Part shown: piece after piece, positions 9,053 through 18,800 of the stretch | How positions within the stretch are numbered: position 1 is the first letter of the stretch | Layout: each line of letters starts with the position of its first letter | Assembly: GCA_032718475.1 (NCBI GenBank) | Contig: JAUCBJ010003534.1 | Coordinates: forward strand, 1-34,709 | Origin: Nemertoderma westbladi | Lineage: Eukaryota; Xenacoelomorpha; Nemertodermatida; Nemertodermatidae | Direction of reading: 5' to 3' | Length of the DNA stretch: 34,709 bases | Position numbers and translations under genes: made by a program | Notes under the pieces: model-generated | Database searches by the model: none | What the model was told of the DNA's origin: nothing | Seen by the model: the letters and a program-made list of their open reading frames with translations, nothing else

Positions 9053-10345
9053 GCTTCATACTAAAGCTGAGCAACAGGTTTGAGGCCCTTGCATCTGAGA
9101 CTAATCAATGTGAGGGATATACTGCGAACTCTGATAATCTGCAGATAATAAACCAACAGGTTGATGCCGCCATCAATGATGCCGATGACAGTATGTAATC
9201 ATTCCAGTCGTGGAAATCGATCAATTTGCCGACTGAGCCAACAATCCACCAAGGGTAAGGCAGAATCACCAGCTGATCGCTTCAATGGTTGGAAAGCCGA
9301 CTTTGAAGAGCTCCCCATAAACGATAAGGATTTCCCTGATAACTTTGCACAAGAAAAAGATTCTGAGTCTACACTCCCAGATATGTTCTACGCATGTCCT
9401 TAGACCATCTTATTAGAGATGGGGTGATGATAACTCCACCTACTGGCTCCAGAAGTCGAGAAAATCCTGCCAAGTACCTAACTGATCTAGACTTTGCTGA
9501 TGACTTAGGAGTACTCTCAGAATCACTAGAGGGAACCCAACGGCTCCTCAGCTCATTAGAACAGGCTGCTTCTAGTGTTGGTCTTTGTATTAACTCCAGA
9601 AAGACCAACATTTTGACAGTTAACTTTGAAAGTCCTCAGCAAGTCTCTGATCGGATGAGCATAAGCTCAAAAGATGGTATGCTTGAGCATGTGGATGACT
9701 TCTGTTACCTGGGATCATGGATCCGGAAGTCAGGTGAGGACCTTCGAATACGTAAGGGAAAGGCATGGGCAGCCTTGAATAGGCTTTCCAGGATTTGGAA
9801 GTCACCGAGAATTAATCGGAAACTTAAGGTCCGGTTATTTAGAGCAGCAGTAGTTCCAGTACTCCTCTATGGGAGTCCATGCTGGGCTCTAACTGCTGAG
9901 GACACCAAATCTCTGGACGGCACATTCACAAGATTGCTATGCCGGGTTCATTGTGTCAAGTTCAATGCACACATCTCCAACCAGACACTATATAACATTG
10001 GAGGTGTCTCATTGATTCCCCCAAGCTTGACACTAGAACAAAATCGCCTCCGCTTTGCAGGACATTGCTTTCGCCGTGAGGACCAGCCAGTGCATAATCT
10101 TGTACTTTGGCAGCCTCATGGAGTGAATACGCATGGTGGACAGCCCATGACTTTCTTGAGACGCATCTTAAAGGACACTGGCCTTGAAGATGCGGATGAT
10201 CTAGCAAATGTCATGGGTGATAGGGAGTTGTGGCGGTGCAATTTTGTCGATAAACCGGCACAGCATTCTTAAAAATACAGCTGCAATGCAGCATACCGAT
10301 CCTAGTAGTAGTTGGAGAATCGGGAAGCCTGGAAGGATCTCATTT
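9053..10345 (+). pseudogene. Non-LTR retrotransposon (LINE), internally deleted: linker joined to RT C-terminal half
   Basis: About 9060-9385 reads in pieces as the region before RT (LSNRFEALASETNQCEGYT, KAESPADRFNGWKADFEEL). At about 9385 it jumps to YVLRMSLDH, which is past the RT A and B boxes. From 9394 to 10272 one frame is open: LTDLDFADDLGVLSESLEGT has the C-box FADD, then GLCINSRKTNILTVN, DDFCYLGSWI, RLFRAAVVPVLLYGSPCWAL and a C-terminal domain with LLCRVHC and RLRFAGHCFRRED. The 25180-25650 fragment is the same family and holds the missing A and B boxes. It lies in intron 2 of gene 1. I read the family as RTE/CR1-like; the clade is not certain. Confidence 0.85.
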
Positions 10346-10449
10346 TATTATATTTTCAATGTGATGTAACCTATCTTCATTCCCAAAATATATTCAGGAT
10401 CACTTATTGTTTATTATTCTTTCACAATTTAATTTTGTTATATTTTTAG

Positions 10450-10973
10450 ATGAAACTCCTATAAAATCCTCCTCTGATGCAATTATTGGAGGTGTTGTTG
10501 GAGGTGGATTAGCAGCGATTGTTATAGTCGTTTTGGCATTTATTTTACTGATAAGATATCGGAATAAGAAACATCGCAGTCATATCTACTGTGACACAGT
10601 TCCGTTTAGACAGGACGGTCCAACAAGCATCCCGAGCCAGCCCTATGAAGTATTAGAGATACCCGCCATTATAGCAGCCAATGAGAAGTCTGTAAATCAC
10701 CCATCAACCAATGGGAATCCTCTCATTCTTACACCACTCACAACGAATAGTTGTGATGATCAGTTAACCAATGAGGATTATGTTGATTATGAATCAGTGA
10801 TACTGTCCTATGATACGAGAGATGAATCTAATATTCGGAGAAACAAGTTAACTACAGAAACTGATGCGAATTTCCAGAACACCAACACCGTGGAGGGAGG
10901 AATTTATGTGAACCAATCACAAGTTGTGGAGCCCTCAATGAACAACCAATCAAAATTTCCGAAGCAGGAATAA
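10450..10973 (+). CDS. Gene 1, exon 3: transmembrane helix and tyrosine-motif cytoplasmic tail
   Basis: The acceptor TATATTTTTAG at 10439-10449 gives a phase-1 junction that makes Asp491. Residues 501-525 are a single transmembrane helix starting AIIGGVVGGG and ending LLI, followed by a basic stop-transfer stretch (RYRNKKHR). The 139-residue tail is polar, with tyrosines in signalling contexts. V-D-Y604-E-S-V fits the ITIM pattern (V/I/L/S)xYxx(V/I/L). Y643-V-N-Q fits the Grb2 SH2 pattern YxN. PYEVL (Y556) is a weaker candidate. The stop TAA is at 10971. The tail makes this a receptor-like molecule and not a purely adhesive one. The ligand, the phosphorylating kinase and the identity of the family are not visible in the sequence. 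Confidence 0.85.
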
Positions 10974-11394
10974 TTATCTAATCCGCATTCCAACGCAGAC
11001 AATTTAAATGCTAAGGAAGTCTAGGGAATCTATTAATAGATCGAACGATACTTGTGTCATGTACATGTGTCCGCTTTTTCTCTAAATTATATTTTACATG
11101 GCTGAATAAATTTTTTTATATTAAGTACAGTATAGCTATACTTACAATCAATATAATTCTGTACAAATGTAACATTTTCTTGCTTGAAAAGTAATAAGAC
11201 TGGAAGTATGTTTTAATTGGAATAGCTAGGATTTCAATGCAGGCCAGAAGGCTTACTTATATTTTGTGTAGCATTTTTCTTAAATTAATATATTATTGGT
11301 TTTTTGTTATTTAGTTACTTTAACATATTTATATGGTACCAAATGTTTCTCTCAGTATAATAATAATTAATCTAAGGAAAAGAATAACAAGCGC
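10974..11394 (+). other. 3' UTR and intergenic AT-rich DNA
   Basis: This holds the short 3' UTR of gene 1 and AT-rich sequence up to the Penelope-like fragment. No gene is seen. Confidence 0.5.
11105..11110 (+). promoter_or_regulatory. Candidate polyadenylation signal AATAAA for gene 1
   Basis: AATAAA lies 132 bp after the gene 1 stop codon and is followed by T-rich sequence. It is the first canonical signal after the stop and gives a short 3' UTR. The hexamer is common in AT-rich DNA, so this is inferred from position. Confidence 0.5.
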
Positions 11395-11642
11395 GAATAT
11401 CCTGAACTTCATTGTCCCGCTAGAGGAGACTATCGATACCGTTCTAGCTAGTCTATACCCTCCCCCAGTTTCTGATATTTCCAGGTTCCGAGCATTCAAT
11501 GATCCACTAACTGAAACTGAAAGTTTAATAAAGGTTAATGGCCTTACTAAGCAACAGATGAGAACTCTGTTGCGTTTTGCCGTACATAACACTTTTTTTT
11601 TACCTTTGATGGGGTTTTATATAGTCAGTGTGATGGTGCGGC
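11395..11642 (+). pseudogene. Penelope-like element RT, left fragment (with frameshift)
   Basis: The plus-strand reading VPLEETIDTVLASLYPPP...VNGLTKQQMRTLLRFAVHNTFF matches the region before the catalytic core of Penelope-like RTs. A T-run at 11591-11600 shifts the frame, and the next frame continues FTFDGVLYSQCDG, the usual lead-in to VAMGSPLGP. The reading stops there at the 12.5-kb element. The remainder of the RT resumes at 24143. Confidence 0.75.
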
Positions 11643-12635
11643 TGTTCGCGCTTTCAGACCTTTGGCAGTTTAACCCGCCAAATTAGGATGTCTTCTAGAT
11701 AATAAATCGCTTTAGCCTCTGACAAATATTTGATTCACTACACTAGTTGAAACCAATCTGTGCGCGATCATTCACCCGTTGGATATACCCGGGAGATTGA
11801 CTTCGACGGCTTAATCGTATTGCTATGTAAGCCTAATGTATTATTCGACTGACAGTATTATATAATCTCTGACAATATTATTCACCTTCGGGGAATATTA
11901 ACAGTTCCTTTAGGACGTGGCGCTCTATCTATATAAACAGAGTTATGACTTAAACTACTCACAACGATATGGCTCAGTTATAATTCACATATATGTCGCA
12001 TTCTTTAGGAAATGCTTCTTTATCAGTTTCACTCATACACAATGCTGCACAATACTGCACACTAATCTGCCGATCTTCACTGATTTTAGTCACATATAAA
12101 AGGAACACAGACTGGCTCATGTAGGGTCTATCAAATAACATTAGATTCACTTCAAACCACTTTAACATAAGTCACAATCGTTATATGTAACCCTTCTCTC
12201 TTACCTTCGGTATATCAAGAATATTGGGTTTTCGGGGTTATTTCTCGTTATTCCAATATAATAATTCATCAACAAATATAATGAATAACCGACAGCAAAT
12301 CAGTAAAGTTAAGGTATAAATGATTTGGTATGGTATGCCGCATTTATGGATGTTATGCAGATAAAGGATATATGTCCTTATAATTAAGCCTACTAGTGTA
12401 AGGCTAAAGCATAAAAGCACAAAATACTCTAAAGCCGTTCTTCCTGGCTTAGAATCACCAACAACACTGATCAGAATAACTATAAGAATACCAGCTACCC
12501 TTATTCCACGAAGCTCCCGTTCAACACAGAGAAAGAGCAGTGAGATAGGAAAATTCAGTTCAGTAGCTCTGTGATAGGCAAGTACAAAAACAGGGCTATG
12601 ACGCAACATTCCTAGGCTGGTTGGCCGATTAAACG
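11643..12635 (-). repeat. Terminal direct repeat, left (3' LTR of the minus-strand element)
   Basis: This 993-bp copy matches 23119-24142 apart from a 31-bp segment missing near 12574 and a few substitutions (for example ACAAATATT against ACAAGTATT, CAGACTGG against CAGCCTGG, TATGTCC against TATATCC). It begins TGTTCGCG and ends GATTAAACG. Confidence 0.9.
12238..12609 (-). CDS. Hydrophobic ORF inside the left LTR, unknown function
   Basis: 123 codons are open on the minus strand from an ATG at 12609. It has three likely membrane segments (GIRVAGILIVILISVVG, EYFVLLCFSLTLVGLII, YQIIYTLTLLICCRLFIIF). The right LTR keeps the last 110 or so codons (24061-23714), but its 31-bp extra segment puts a stop after the same ATG. 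No homologue comes to mind. It may be chance in AT-rich DNA or a small LTR-encoded membrane protein. Confidence 0.3.
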   Translation of the reverse strand: MLRHSPVFVLAYHRATELNFPISLLFLCVERELRGIRVAGILIVILISVVGDSKPGRTALEYFVLLCFSLTLVGLIIRTYILYLHNIHKCGIPYQIIYTLTLLICCRLFIIFVDELLYWNNEK

Positions 12636-13193
12636 GAGCCCAGATACCTTCGTACAGCTAATCAGCCAATAAGCTGGTAGCTTGCACTATTTTAGCTATA
12701 GATCCCCTTTAGAGTATTCTAGCGACCGGGGGGGAACTGGCCAGCAAGGCAAACGAACCAGTTATCCCACAAAAGCTTTTACACCGCTCCCAGAAAATGG
12801 GATTTAAGTCTATAAAATATACAAAATCACAGTTTCTAAAATATAAAAATACTCTAAACAGTTAGTCTTTCTTGCGCGGACGGCGTTTACGCAGTTTTTT
12901 TTTTTTTTTTTTAAAGCTAGCAAGAGTCTTTTTCTCTTTGGGGCGAGCCACTTTACAAGGAGGGCTATAACTCCTGGGTGAAGGGTGCAATATGATTGCA
13001 TCAGAAGGTTTGGGTTTACGGTCGGTGTCTCGTCCATTTCGATATGCTTCTCCTCGAGCTGATTTTCCTCCGCTTATCATGGGATACGTTCGTCCAAAAC
13101 TCTCGCAGAGAATAGGGTTTTCTAAGCTTGATATCTTCTTAGAGATTCGAGATTTCCCAATCGAACTGAGATAAGGCCAATTCGTTTATCGAT
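12636..13193 (-). other. Element 3' region with a lysine/arginine-tailed open frame
   Basis: A minus-strand frame without a required ATG is open at 13193-12862 and ends in a very basic tail (KKKKKKLRKRRPRKKD) encoded partly by an 18-T run. A possible splice acceptor (TTATCTCAG) lies at about 13178-13186. Codon pattern alone does not prove it is coding. Nothing resembles integrase. The stretch next to the LTR (12636-12780) shows no polypurine tract. Confidence 0.3.
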
Positions 13194-13433
13194 TGGACTT
13201 ACTGTTATAACTTACGTTTATCTGAACAAACGCAGGTGTCCTTTTTGATCTTTATAGAATAGCGTTTAACTCGTTTCGTACAACGCTCTCCTTCACCTTG
13301 ATGAAGGGTTGTATCGCGTTAAACGGGGACGACCATACGGTTGGATAGTGATATTAGGTGTCCGCGTCACAATCCGGCTAAGTAAGATGGGCAGCTAGCT
13401 AGAAATCACTGTCGGAGTGTTACCGATTAATTG

Positions 13434-14049
13434 TTAGGGTAGCACTAGATCTTTGAACAGTGAATACAGTCCGCGAGGATCCGCGACACCACCAGGATCG
13501 CAGGTCTGAGGTCCAACTAAGGAATGAGGAGGTTTGACTGAGTATTCCGGGACTCTGATCGTAGGTTTACTCCAGGATCGTTCGAACCGAGTGAGCATAG
13601 GTGATACGTCAAACAAGTTTCGCTCGAAACTCCAGTAAATATAACGAGCACAACGGTGTTTAACACAACGTTTCCGTGGATGTTTATGTCTTTCCGTTTA
13701 TTGGCTGGGTCTAGGGCATTTATCGTAATAATACCAAAGACGCACGTCTGGTAGGGGAAACGCAGATGATATTTATTTGTTGTTACAATGATCAAGAATT
13801 CCAAATATATGTTGGAGTTACCGCGTTTATTTGTTTCTTTAATGTCTTTTCTTTCGAGTCGATTTCGAATAGGATTTTCGCATTAGAATTTTGGTTTATC
13901 GTTTCGACTCCTCTGGGTAGGATATGTTCGACATAGTCCGTATCGTGTAAATCGATAGAATGGCCAATGGTTAAGAAGTCCATATACATACCATTACAAT
14001 GCGTGTAGCGAGCGGTGAATTTTCCATAGTCCAATTCACGCGTAAGTTA
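13434..14049 (-). pseudogene. Overlapping minus-strand open frames, possible decayed accessory gene
   Basis: Three frames follow one another on the minus strand: 14049-13792 (YGKFTARYTHCNGMYMDF...), 13804-13517 (NKYHLRFPYQTCVFGIITIN...) and 13616-13434 (RFERSWSKPTIRVPEYSVKP...). Their order and short overlaps look like one coding region broken by two frameshifts. I do not recognise the product. The position, 3' of pol, is where env-like genes occur in some LTR elements, but there is no signal peptide or transmembrane pattern to support that. Confidence 0.3.
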
Positions 14050-14229
14050 CTTCCAGGAAATCGTAGGTTCAATATAACGACCATCATCCTTCGTAGTAGT
14101 TGGACTAGTATCACCGCGTATCAAGCTATCAACCAACGTTTGAAAGTAGAGTATATCGCTCCCCGATACCAAGACCATCTTCGATCAACTCCGTCATATC
14201 TGCTATATATGAGTTTACTAATATTATAA

Positions 14230-15017
14230 TGAGTTTATATTTAGGCTAGCGAGCGTCGCTGCCTACCCCAATCAGCCCCCGGACAGTGCGAGATCCTCAG
14301 CACCGATGTGTCGTCGCCGCTGTACTTTCGCCAACGACGTAGCCGCACAACGACAACGACAACCAGCACAAGTCACTCGACTGTCCGTCCCAAAGGCTTA
14401 GATACACCTCAGGTTCTTACTGGAGAGTTAGGGTTACTTTCACAATTGCGACTCGCTACTGTAAACACACCTTAGTAGTAACATTCGCCTATAAACTCAC
14501 AAATACCACACACACAACTTGTCACAAATTACACACACTCGGGTCACTGATCCGTTAGTCAATGCCTTCCAGAATGTCACTGTATTATTATGTATCCTTG
14601 GATACTATCAGTGCACTATTTATTCCCTATGCTATTCAATAGGACAAGCTTTCTATTGTTCTTTTAACTCAATTCTAATGCTAGCGTGGTTGTTGCTATG
14701 GTGACATTATGTAAAGCTAGCGGTAGAATTAGGGTAATTCCAATGCATACAGATCTGGGATGTTATTTAATAGTAATTCTTTAATAGTCAATGTCCTGTT
14801 TTATACATGACTTTACGAATTTTATCGGCTATTGACTATGTTTGGGAGACTTTCATGCACGCATACGCATAATAATATAAATCTCCGCTCCCCTGATCTA
14901 TTAATTAATGGAATTTTGGGAATGTTATAAATTGCGTAAAATGGCAATAATTTATTAAATTCATTAAAAGTCATGAATTTAAATTTATTCCCTGAAATTT
15001 TATTATTTGATAATTAA
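14230..15017. other. Element interior without recognised genes
   Basis: A moderately GC-rich stretch (14240-14480, with ACGACAACGACAACC) gives way to AT-rich DNA. No frame of note is present. Confidence 0.4.
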
Positions 15018-15312
15018 ATGGGCATATTTTGATTCTAGAACATGTCTAGGGACACAAGATCCTTAATTCTAAGAAAATTGTCTCTTTAAGAATATCGGTA
15101 AATGCTACGATATCTTAATTGACTAGAATTGTTGTGAAGGATCTGAATTTTACAGATTTTGACTTATTAGATTTGCAAATATTAACTAATTAATATTTGA
15201 GATGGGCACCGATTTATTCCAGAACTTGTCTGGGGACGTTAACCACTGATTCTATAATTTGTCTTTCAAGTATATCGGTGGGTGCCACGATATCTTAATC
15301 GACTAGAATTAC
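15018..15312. repeat. Two diverged tandem copies of an about 180-bp unit
   Basis: ATGTCTAGGGAC (about 15042) and TTGTCTGGGGAC (about 15225), then TATCGGTAAATGCTACGATA (about 15093) and TATCGGTGGGTGCCACGATA (about 15273), keep the same order and about 180-bp spacing. Both copies end ATCTTAAT(T/C)GACTAGAATT. Confidence 0.8.
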
Positions 15313-15856
15313 AGATGGTCAAAGGGTTTAACAGATTTATTTTGCGTTATACGCTACTGTTAAAGGGACATCACGCTACTATATGTATTATTTAATATAC
15401 GGTATGAGAGCAATATCGCACGAAGCAATGTCAGTGTGAAGAGGCAAGTCGTTTCCAAGGTCTACCCAGAGCTTGGTTTAGCCGAGACACGAGGATCTGA
15501 ACTTTGCATTCCTAATACTCTGCCTACCAATAATACTTTAATATAGTAGTGGCTTTATTGTACTTTAATAAGTACGGACATTTCATCTTACTGTAGTTAC
15601 GTATTTATAATATAATACGGACAGTAAGGAAAGAGAAAAAATAGTTATTTCTTCGCCGTCGCACTAAATATAATATAAGTAATTACGTACGTAATAAACA
15701 CGAATATATTGCACTATTCTACTAAATAATCGCTAAATAATATTCTACTAAATTAAATAAAACGATTATAATAAAATTACATAGTAATACATACATAAAT
15801 ATAAAAATAATAAAATAATATAAAATAATAGAGTCACACACCCACTCCATATGTTG
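15313..15856. other. AT-rich region downstream of the gag-protease frame
   Basis: This lies 3' of the stop on the element's minus strand and is rich in ATAATATAA runs (15600-15830). No protein frame is seen. Confidence 0.4.
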
Positions 15857-18800
15857 TTACGTTATGGAGTCCCTAGATGTTTGAAGGATTAGGGAGGTGG
15901 TCGTGGGAAGAGAATCTTGCCTTCCACAGTTTCCGGAGAGTCCTCCATTCCCTTCCGGTAAACACAAACGACCGACTGGGTGATTGAGTCGCTGCATCCC
16001 GAATACAATTCCAGGTTTCCTCTTCGTCCTGGAATAGTGACGATAGAAACATCGCTCTAAGTACACGACGGCCTTACAAAGCCGATTCCAGGAGCTATAG
16101 TGGTCCGTCGCTCCCTGCAGGAGAGGTGAGAGTCCCTGCGAGACGTCTGATGTTCCAGAGCTCCAATCGCTCTCTCTGATCTTCATGAAGGATCCACTCG
16201 CGGTGGGGAGGTCCAGATCCACGGCGTCGTCCCTGGCAATATGTAATACCGACAGATCTATCCCGGGTTCAAATAACTCCGATCCACCCGTCCGGGTTTT
16301 AGGTTTGACTTTCTCCGCTCCCTTGGCTGGTCTAATCTCAGTCGGAGTAAGATGGGGAGGCCATTCATCCTCCTTATTCAGGAAGTCGGGTTCACCTAGC
16401 CGGTCTGGAGTATCTGTCAGTTCTTGAGGAGTTGCTCCTCCGGAAGCGATGTCGGCTATATTCATCGTCTTGGGGCAATATCTCCATTGATCTACATTGG
16501 AGTTAAGATTGTCATTATCTGAGGAGTGTGGTGTTCCCTCAGTTGGGTCGTCTCCCTCACTAGTATCATCTTCCCATTCACTCACCTGGCAGACGCGATC
16601 TTGAAGCAGTCTTTCCCTGAGCGTTCTACGGGAAGGTCCAGTAAGGTACCAACCTACTCTAGTTCTTACCGCATAGGTCTGTAGTGGCTGCGGTTGAGCA
16701 GGTCGTTTCTCTAATGTCTCCAGCGCCTCATGCGCGTTTTGGCCGATGAGTATTTGCACTCCAGGATAATCAGTCTGGAATCGAGGTATGTTAAGATGTT
16801 GGATGCTCTCATCCTCGTCCCAATTATAAAGGTCTGCTTGAGTAGTAGCGAAGTTCTTTATAGCCACCATTTTCACTGACCTTATACTGTATTCTCCTAG
16901 TTTATCCTGTGGAGTGGACAACTCACCTATATAATAGTCGGCAGCTACAGTAGAATTCCAAACCTGCATGATCCCTGACATGTTTAGCTTGGTTCGGAAC
17001 TTGGGTTGTCCAGCAAAGATGACTTCGGCTAGTTCTTTATCGATGAATGTTCCTGTGCTACCGGAGTCCAGGAGGGCGTTCACTATATAGCTCTTCTGAG
17101 GTCCGTGGACCCGTAACTGGACTACAGGAAATTCTCGGATTCCTATATTGGAAGTTGGCGCTTTCCAAGATGGTTGTTGATCGGAAGTAGTTAAGGTAAG
17201 GTCGCTGTCTGTGTCTTTCTCATACACGAGTGCTCGATACACTGCGGTGGTGTTTATTAGGTAACAGGATTCGTTTTGGTCGGAGAACTCGTCCGTATAG
17301 AATCCTTCCATCTCAGATTGATCAGTGTCGTTCACATCACTGAATTGGACATGTAGTTCGGACTCACTTACCTGACTCGGGCTGTTTCGTTCGAATTCCG
17401 TGTGCAACAAGATATGATGTTTTGCGCCGCACTTTGCACACCTTGCGTCGGAGTTACAGGTTCGCCGTTGGTGTCCTCGTCTGAGGCAATTATAACACAA
17501 CCGCTTATCCCACATGACTTCACGTCTATCCTTTAGTGATTTCCTCAGGAATTTATCACACGCATTTAAACGGTGGGGCCCGTCGCACAGCACACATTTG
17601 GGCTTGATGTTACTTACTTTAACATGTGCTGTGTGGTGCACACTTGTTCTTTCCTCGGGCTTTCTCACCTGAATTCTTTTAGGAGACGTAGGAGGGGTTT
17701 TTTGTACCGGTTCCCTTCTGTCATTGGGTCGAGACTTGGATTTACTTACCTGATCTTTAGGCATTTTATTGACATAAGATCTGTCAGTGTCTTTCCCGCT
17801 GTCCTCTCCTTGAGAAGTTTGGCTTTCACCGTCGTCGGTATAACATACTGGTGTTACCCTTCTCCTAGAAACGGGTTTCTCACTTACCTTACTTTCCGCT
17901 GTCTTCTCTCTGGACTGCTTTATGAGCTGTAATTTCACCTCGCTATCCAGGAATGACATGAGATCAGCCATGGTAGGGTCTCGTTGTTGTTGTTCCATCA
18001 TATATAACACCTTCTTGTCCCAGCGTGTACCTACTCCACCCTTGGGCAAAGTAGATGCTAAGGCTCCTACAACCATAGAATTCTGGTATTCATGAGACTT
18101 ACCTAACCAATCTAGTTGTCTACAGATCTCCTGAATCTCATCGGAAAACTCTATAATCCCGCTGCTAAGAAACTTTCGGGGCGCCATTAATTTCGCATAT
18201 AAATACCTAGCTATGTTAGTCCTATTACCATACCTGATGTTTAGTGTATCCCAAACTTGTCTTAATCCATCTGGATGTCCAATAAATTTTAACGCCATTG
18301 ACTTGGGAGGTCCTTCCAAACATTCGATGAGGAATCTAAGTTTCTCTCCGTTAGATAGTACAGAGTTCTGTATGTTATCTTTATAATATTCATTAAAAGG
18401 TAACCATTTCATCTCATCTCCATTGAACTTGACGATCTCTCCCACCTTTACCGCTTGCCGGGCTTCGGTTCTAGCCATTTGACGCGTAAAACTTTCTTGG
18501 GCCATCGTGTTATTTAATATCGAGTTATCGGTATATAAATTTCTCGGATTATGATCAGTTCTATAGGGAATGTCATTATCAACAGGTATATAATTACCCT
18601 TAATAGGGTTCACTATAGGAGTTTCTACTTCGCTAGCAGTATAGATGCGTGTAGGCTCCACACCTTGCACATGCGATACTTCAGACCTAACAGGTTGACA
18701 CATTGTTACAGAGGGTGGTGGTATACCCTTTTGGGTATTTACTAATTTATCGCGTTCTAGCGCGATACTTTGCTGCACTTCTTGCAACTCTAGCCTACTT

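Noticed and set aside
11974-12168. Short ORFs on both strands duplicated in the right LTR
   Set aside because: Their conservation only reflects LTR identity; they lack domain or codon evidence.
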